Position numbers and translations under genes: made by a program. From Niastella yeongjuensis (GTDB lineage Bacteria; Bacteroidota; Bacteroidia; Chitinophagales; Chitinophagaceae), in contig NZ_FOCZ01000017.1 of NCBI RefSeq assembly GCF_900110245.1, positions 62,001 through 126,000 on the forward strand: a stretch of DNA of 64,000 nucleotides, given 5' to 3'. Positions 59,684-64,000 of the stretch are shown here, piece after piece. The notes beneath the pieces were generated by a model that did no database searches, was not told the DNA's origin, and was given only the letters and a program-made list of their open reading frames with translations. Position 1 is the stretch's first letter. Each line of letters starts with the position of its first letter.

Positions 59684-59932
59684 CTAATTCTTGTTGCAGA
59701 TAAATACAAAGGGTTTTAAAGTATCCTTTTCTATTATCTTTTGTAATTGCGCCTTTTTTGTAAGTATCCGGTATTTCTGTAAATCGAATACCTCATGTGC
59801 CAGGCAAAAACTTTCCAGCGTTTCAAAATCCCCTAACAGCGTATTCAACTGTTGAAGCTCATATTGCATGGCTTCCTGGTTTGTATATGCATCCTTTACC
59901 AGAACAAGCAAATCGCGATTAGAGTTTTTCAT
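59684..59932 (-). CDS. Small hypothetical protein
   Basis: An 82-residue soluble helical protein with no signal peptide: KNSNRDLLVLVKDAYTNQEAMQYELQQLNTLLGDFETLESF then YRILTKKAQLQKIIEKDT, ending CNKN. Not recognised. It begins 12 bp after the stop of a short lipoprotein gene on the same strand, and ends at a shared terminator, which supports it being a real two-gene unit. Confidence 0.55.
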   Translation of the reverse strand: MKNSNRDLLVLVKDAYTNQEAMQYELQQLNTLLGDFETLESFCLAHEVFDLQKYRILTKKAQLQKIIEKDTLKPFVFICNKN

Positions 59933-59944
59933 TACACATCGGCT

Positions 59945-60088
59945 TTAATATCCTACAAATCCCCTGTTTAAACCACAGCCGCATTTTTTGGACGAACCGC
60001 CACCAGCAATGCGATTACCGGAACTGCAACTGGCCATAACCAGGCTAACAATTATCACAATGAACACGGAATAACTTACTTTCTTCAT
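59945..60088 (-). CDS. 47-residue cysteine-rich lipoprotein
   Basis: A short exported protein below usual length cut-offs. MKKVSYSVFIVIIVSLVMASC is a lipoprotein signal with lipobox cysteine at position 21; the mature part is only SSGNRIAGGGSSKK followed by CGCGLNRGFVGY. The glycine/serine linker and the C-x-C end suggest a metal- or thiol-active surface peptide. It lies directly upstream of the 82-residue gene on the same strand, starting 53 bp from the divergent glycosyltransferase gene. The clear signal peptide and stop make it credible; function unknown. Confidence 0.65.
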   Translation of the reverse strand: MKKVSYSVFIVIIVSLVMASCSSGNRIAGGGSSKKCGCGLNRGFVGY

Positions 60089-60141
60089 ATACTTGGTTCT
60101 TACTAAATTAAACTATTTTACGAACAAATTAGTACTTCACG

Positions 60142-61269
60142 TTGGCTGAATTCAACAATTTTAACACCAAACTGCAAAAACCCGTCGTACTATTATCGCC
60201 GTTGGACTGGGGATTAGGCCACACCACCCGTTGTATCCCCATCATCCACGAATTGTTACAGCAGGGTTGTACGGTTATTATAGCTTGTAACTCAACACAA
60301 AAATCCTTGTTGATCCGGGAGTTTCCCCAGCTTACCTATGTGCAGTTGGCAGGCTATAATTTGAAATACGGCAAAAAGCGGTGGGGTACAATTGTCCGGA
60401 TCATCCTCCAGACTCCAAAAATATTGATCAAAATCAATAACGAAAACAACTGGTTAAATATTTTCCTGAAATCGCAACCTGTTGATATCATCATATCCGA
60501 TAACCGGTTCGGTTTATATGCCCGGCATGTGCATTCTATTTTCATTACCCACCAACTGTATATAAAAACCGGGCTGGGTAAGTTCACCGACCGGCTGGTT
60601 CAATGGCTAAACTATCGTCGCATTATCCGGTTCACAGCCTGTTGGGTTCCCGACCGCCAGGGAGACAAATCGCTGGGTGGCAGGTTATCCAATCCGGCTA
60701 CCTTGCCAGCCATTCCGGTTCAATACCTTGGTGGATTGAGCCGGTTTAATGCCTGCCCCCATACAACCAATTCAATTCATTTATTGGTCATTCTTTCAGG
60801 TCCTGAGCCGCAGCGAAGCATATTTGAAAAATTGTTGCTGAGGCAGCTGGAACAACAACGGGGTAAAATAGTATTGGTGCGGGGACTACCAGGTGCCGGC
60901 GAGGAAGTGCAGGTAAAAAACGAGCTGATCATATACAATCACGTACCTGCTGCAGTATTGAACAACCTGATGTGTAATGCTGCCTTGGTGATCAGCCGAT
61001 CGGGTTACACTACAGTAATGGACCTGTTGAAGCTGGGTAAAAAAAGCATTTTGGTGCCTACACCGGGGCAGGCTGAACAGGAATATGTAGCTACCCACCT
61101 GCACACGGCACAATTGGCCTATACGCTGTCACAGGCTCATTTCAACTTACAAAAAGCATTGACGGCTGCCAATGAATTCAAGTATAAGGTTAGCCCCTGG
61201 CCCATGGAAGAATACAAAAAAGCAATTAAAGACTCAATTGAAGAAGTCAAAAAAAGATCCAACCTGTAA
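60142..61269 (+). CDS. Glycosyltransferase, MurG/UDP-glycosyltransferase-like (GT-B)
   Basis: A 375-residue soluble GT-B protein. VVLLSPLDWGLGHTTRCIPII is the glycine-rich N-terminal loop found in MurG-type enzymes, HLLVILSGPEPQRSIFEKLL opens the second Rossmann fold, and RSGYTTVMDLLKLGKKSILVPTPGQAEQEYVA is the nucleotide-sugar binding region. Acceptor unknown; it is not MurG itself (which has GG rather than LDWGLGH). The frame starts at a TTG at 60142; no ATG exists before the conserved core, so the start is uncertain. Confidence 0.8.
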   Translation: MAEFNNFNTKLQKPVVLLSPLDWGLGHTTRCIPIIHELLQQGCTVIIACNSTQKSLLIREFPQLTYVQLAGYNLKYGKKRWGTIVRIILQTPKILIKINNENNWLNIFLKSQPVDIIISDNRFGLYARHVHSIFITHQLYIKTGLGKFTDRLVQWLNYRRIIRFTACWVPDRQGDKSLGGRLSNPATLPAIPVQYLGGLSRFNACPHTTNSIHLLVILSGPEPQRSIFEKLLLRQLEQQRGKIVLVRGLPGAGEEVQVKNELIIYNHVPAAVLNNLMCNAALVISRSGYTTVMDLLKLGKKSILVPTPGQAEQEYVATHLHTAQLAYTLSQAHFNLQKALTAANEFKYKVSPWPMEEYKKAIKDSIEEVKKRSNL

Positions 61270-61322
61270 GATCAATATAAGAACCAGGCAGGTCATCCCA
61301 TATCCCAGTTATCCCCAAAATT

Positions 61323-61823
61323 CTACTTTCCCGGCCCAGCCTTGGGGTAATCAAAAAACCAGTATTCTTTCTCCGCCTCTTTAAATTCAGACCAGTCTTT
61401 TATATCAACTTTTATGGCAAAGATGGCGCAGGTAGGCATATCGTCGATGCGTACATCGGTTAATTCATTGGCGAATTCTGTAATACCGGGATTATGTGCA
61501 AAGAGGGCAATGGTATTTGCCGATGCAGGCGCCTTTGCTATGGCGTTGTAAAATGCTTCGGGGCCGGCCAGGTATAACTCCGGAACCAGAATGATGTCTT
61601 CTTTTTCGCCACCATATTCTTTAATGAACAGTGAGGCGGTTTTACGCGCTCTTTTGGCGGAGCTTGAGATAAATGCATCGACCTTTACATGACGCTCCAA
61701 TAATCGCGCGGCCATTTTAGGCGCATCTTCTTTACCTCTTTCATTTAAAGGACGATCAAAATCCTCCATGCCGGGTTGGTCCCAGCTGCTCTTGGCGTGC
61801 CTTATGATTATTACTGATTTCAT
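61323..61823 (-). CDS. sixA: Phosphohistidine phosphatase, SixA family
   Basis: A 166-residue histidine-phosphatase-superfamily enzyme. IIIRHAKSSWDQPGMEDFDRPLNERG is the RHG motif region with the phosphoryl-accepting His, SSSAKRARKTA the second Arg, and FAHNPGITEF the second His. SixA removes phosphate from histidine residues of signalling proteins. Its start codon follows a terminator hairpin by only a dozen bases, so it depends on a promoter inside the preceding gap or on read-through. Confidence 0.92.
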   Translation of the reverse strand: MKSVIIIRHAKSSWDQPGMEDFDRPLNERGKEDAPKMAARLLERHVKVDAFISSSAKRARKTASLFIKEYGGEKEDIILVPELYLAGPEAFYNAIAKAPASANTIALFAHNPGITEFANELTDVRIDDMPTCAIFAIKVDIKDWSEFKEAEKEYWFFDYPKAGPGK

Positions 61824-61850
61824 AAAAAATAATAGGGGGATAAATCCCCC
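61824..61850 (-). terminator. Terminator directly before sixA
   Basis: On the minus strand GGGGGA-TTTA-TCCCCC (61835-61850), then TATTATTTTTT and at once the sixA ATG. It ends transcripts from the response-regulator side or works as an attenuator of sixA. Confidence 0.7.
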
Positions 61851-61931
61851 TAAAAATAATAAGTTCGATCAAAGGAATCAGAAATTTAACAGGTTCCTGT
61901 TTATTAAAATTGGTTCCCCATAGGAAGCTAA

Positions 61932-61986
61932 ACGGTCGGCAAGTGCATTTGCCGCAAATACTTTGCCAAATGCACCTACCGACCGT
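61932..61986 (-). repeat. Long stem-loop after the response-regulator gene
   Basis: Arms 61932-61951 and 61967-61986: 20 paired positions around a 15-nt loop. On the minus strand all 20 positions pair (18 Watson-Crick, two G-U); on the plus strand the same two positions are mismatches. It lies 53 bp downstream of the response-regulator stop. Confidence 0.75.
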
Positions 61987-62038
61987 GGAAAAATACGATT
62001 AGTTAGGCGTAATAGGAACAAATAAAAAAAGAGGAGAA

Positions 62039-62674
62039 TTACAGTCCGCTTGAATTGATATAATTAATCAGCGAGGCTGTATTTTTTACCTTTAATTTTT
62101 TGAGTATGTTGTGGCGGTGCACTTCCACCGTTTTTATAGATATTGCTAACTTGTCTGCTATTTCTTTAGATGACAAGCCGTTGCGAATAAGATTTATCAC
62201 CTCAATTTCGCGTTCAGAAAGTTGGTTCAAACCATCTCCTCCTTCTTCTTCATTCATCATTTGCTCAGACAGAATGTTCTTCACTTCCTGGCAGATGTAA
62301 ACATTGCCAGCGGTTACCTGGTGAATAGCATCCAGCATTTCCTTTCGGGGAGAATTTTTGGTTACATAACCACGTGCGCCAAGACGCAGCATTTTTTTAG
62401 CATACGCAGGTTGCGAGTGCATGGATACAGCAATGACTTTTGAACCGGGTGATAGTTTACGGATCATTTTCAAGATGTCAAACCCATTCAACGGGGACAT
62501 ATTAATGTCGAGGAGCACAATGTTGGGACGCTTGTCGCGCGCGATTTCAATGGCTCTTTGACCATCCCCTAATTCAGCAATAACTTCCAGTTCTTCGTTC
62601 CTTCCTAACAAATACGACCAGGTTTCGCGGATCAAGGTGTGATCATCAACAATCATGATGGTAATTTTACTCAT
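62039..62674 (-). CDS. NarL/FixJ-family response regulator
   Basis: A 211-residue two-component regulator. The receiver has the acidic pair MIVDDHTLI, the phospho-acceptor Asp in NIVLLDINMSPLNGFDIL and the conserved Lys in VTKNSPRKEM. The C-terminal LuxR helix-turn-helix is SEREIEVINLIRNGLSSKEIADKLAISIKTVEVHRHNILKKLKV. Its histidine kinase is not in the window. The promoter region upstream carries a directly repeated ATGAGCTTATA that could be a binding site. Confidence 0.94.
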   Translation of the reverse strand: MSKITIMIVDDHTLIRETWSYLLGRNEELEVIAELGDGQRAIEIARDKRPNIVLLDINMSPLNGFDILKMIRKLSPGSKVIAVSMHSQPAYAKKMLRLGARGYVTKNSPRKEMLDAIHQVTAGNVYICQEVKNILSEQMMNEEEGGDGLNQLSEREIEVINLIRNGLSSKEIADKLAISIKTVEVHRHNILKKLKVKNTASLINYINSSGL

Positions 62675-62700
62675 ACTAATTTTTTTTCAGTAGTGTGTGA

Positions 62701-62791
62701 ATGAGCTTATAATCTGCACAACGGGGCATACAAAACAGGCACCAAGGCTGTTTCAAGACCTTTTGTACAACTACTAATGGATGAGCTTATA
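62701..62791. repeat. Direct repeats upstream of the response-regulator gene
   Basis: ATGAGCTTATA occurs at 62701-62711 and 62781-62791, both in the 249-bp gap between purF and the response regulator, preceded by GA/GG. Possible regulator binding sites; no function established. Confidence 0.45.
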
Positions 62792-62923
62792 CCTTAGTTT
62801 CTCAGAGGGTATCGAAGAGGTTACATATAATCCCGTACCTGATATTAAGCATTTTTTCTGATATACACAAATACCAAATTAAAAATGCATTAATAACAGT
62901 ATAATTTTCAATCTAATAGATTT

Positions 62924-64000
62924 TTAATACCCTCTTTCGTTTTTACCCTCCATATAGTTAATAAATGCCTTATTTACCACCCGGTTGCCGCCAGGGGTCG
63001 GGTAATTACCGGTAAAATACCAGTCGCCTGTATTGGTTGGACACGCTTGATGAAGGGATTCAATTGTCTGAAAAATTACCTGCACCGGGATTTCAAGCCC
63101 CTTAGGTGTAATTAATTCAGCAACTTTATTCGAGATCTGTTCGGTTGTGAATGGTTTATAAACGTGCTGAACCACGTTTTCCGTATGTAACTGGTTTAAA
63201 CGTTGCAATTCTTTACATCTTTCGTACAATTCCGTCAGCTTATGTTCAATACCCTGCTCTTTCATTAACTCTGTAGCCGCTTTGAACGCAATAAAATCGC
63301 CCAGCTTACTCATATCAATACCATAACAATCGGGGTAGCGGATCTGTGGCGCCGAAGATACAACAATGATCTTTTTCGGTTCCAGCCTGGCCAGCATACG
63401 CACGATGCTTTCTTTAAGGGTTGTACCCCTCACGATAGAATCATCAATCACCACCAAAGTATCAACACCCTTTTCCACCGTTCCGTAGGTAACATCATAA
63501 ACGTGCTGCACCATTTCATTACGGGTTACGTCCTCAGTAATGAAGGTGCGCATCTTCACGTCTTTAATGGCGATCTTCTCAACCCGTACCTTACGGTTGA
63601 TCATTTCAGACAACTCAGCCTCGGTAAAATTCTTACCCCAGGACAGTATACGCTCAATTTTTACTTTCTTTAAATAATCATCCAGGCCTTTCCATAACCC
63701 GTAAAAGGCTACTTCGGCCGTATTGGGAATAAATGAAAAGATGGTGTGCTTAAGATCGTTGTTAACAGCTTCCAGAATGTGAGGACTCAAATTGTAGCCC
63801 AGTTGTTTCCGCTCTACATAGATCTTTTCATCACTGCCGCGTGAAAAATAAATGCGTTCAAAGCTACATGCCTTGCGTTCTTTTGGCTCTACAACTTTGT
63901 CGATCGTGAACTCGCCATTGGCTTTTACCACCAATCCCATACCGGGCATCAGTTCCTTCACCTCATTTTCACCAACATTGAACACCGTACGTATAGCCGA
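62924..64000 (-). CDS. purF: Amidophosphoribosyltransferase (5' end outside window)
   Basis: The C-terminal 358 residues of PurF, the first committed enzyme of purine synthesis (PRPP + glutamine to phosphoribosylamine). The frame runs uninterrupted to the window edge (SAIRTVFNVGENEVKEL). Visible: CSFERIYFSRGSD, HTIFSFIPNTAEVAFYGL, and the PRPP-binding loop VVIDDSIVRGTTLKESI; the glutaminase domain with its N-terminal Cys lies outside. The C-terminal region (RLNQLHTENVVQHVYKPFTTEQ ... PTPGGNRVVNKAFINYMEGK) is the extended type seen in Bacteroidota. Confidence 0.93.
   Translation of the reverse strand, partial: SAIRTVFNVGENEVKELMPGMGLVVKANGEFTIDKVVEPKERKACSFERIYFSRGSDEKIYVERKQLGYNLSPHILEAVNNDLKHTIFSFIPNTAEVAFYGLWKGLDDYLKKVKIERILSWGKNFTEAELSEMINRKVRVEKIAIKDVKMRTFITEDVTRNEMVQHVYDVTYGTVEKGVDTLVVIDDSIVRGTTLKESIVRMLARLEPKKIIVVSSAPQIRYPDCYGIDMSKLGDFIAFKAATELMKEQGIEHKLTELYERCKELQRLNQLHTENVVQHVYKPFTTEQISNKVAELITPKGLEIPVQVIFQTIESLHQACPTNTGDWYFTGNYPTPGGNRVVNKAFINYMEGKNERGY

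Overview
The window looks like a chromosomal segment of a Bacteroidota bacterium, most likely family Chitinophagaceae (Niastella/Chitinophaga-like). Reasons: promoters carry the Bacteroidota -7 motif TAnnTTTG (several with TTG about 21 nt upstream), proteins include gliding-associated C-terminal and lamin-tail domains, SusD-free outer-membrane barrels, TlpA/DUF4369-type proteins and GH3 proteins, and many starts are leaderless or have weak Shine-Dalgarno sites. No rRNA, tRNA, CRISPR array, transposase or prophage gene was found. The genus-level call is inference.

Layout. 0-9 kb: end of a Nudix-fold regulator, ligA, a free-standing NUMOD4/HNH endonuclease, DUF2461, asd with an attenuator-like leader, a secreted lamin-tail protein, a hicAB toxin-antitoxin pair and a PfkB kinase. 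9.5-14.2 kb: a TetR regulator with a perfect palindrome over its promoter, paaE (phenylacetyl-CoA epoxidase reductase), a NdpA-type nucleoid protein and an L,D-transpeptidase-fold protein that seems to have lost its catalytic cysteine. 14.4-29.1 kb: a defence island made of three adjacent modules: a JetABC/MksFEB condensin operon without JetD on the minus strand, then on the plus strand a tightly coupled AAA ATPase plus small Toprim-like protein, then a complete retron of the ARM/WGR + winged-helix-SWIM + reverse transcriptase layout (type XIII in the retron classification). The retron non-coding RNA can be mapped in the 363-bp gap before the RT: promoter, a1/a2 flanks, msr hairpins including one with a UUU loop, and a 25-bp msd hairpin.

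29.4-43.7 kb is mostly housekeeping: a porin-like barrel, AlkA-type glycosylase, mnmD, cysS, an exonuclease/phosphatase protein, two rhomboids, rlmD, msrB, adk, an esterase, an HtrA-like protease, a lipoprotein and another barrel. 43.7-51 kb: paaZ and an enoyl-CoA hydratase (the second half of a split phenylacetate pathway), a second AlkA-type glycosylase, nhaD, fabG and a GH3 protein. 51-64 kb: lptB, metF with a membrane protein, a SurA-like foldase with a TlpA-like protein, an aminotransferase, a 47-residue lipoprotein, a glycosyltransferase, sixA, a NarL-type response regulator and the 3' part of purF.

A feature that cuts across the whole window is a family of degenerate heptanucleotide repeats (units like GGCAGAG, TTTCAAC, CGGTAAC) at six places. 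Two lie inside operons as inverted arrays (jetB-jetC, and between the two retron accessory genes), and two are inside reading frames, encoding the linker of PaaE and the C-terminal tail of MnmD. Starts were chosen where possible from promoter position: at several genes an in-frame upstream start would lie in the -7 box, so the downstream ATG was taken.
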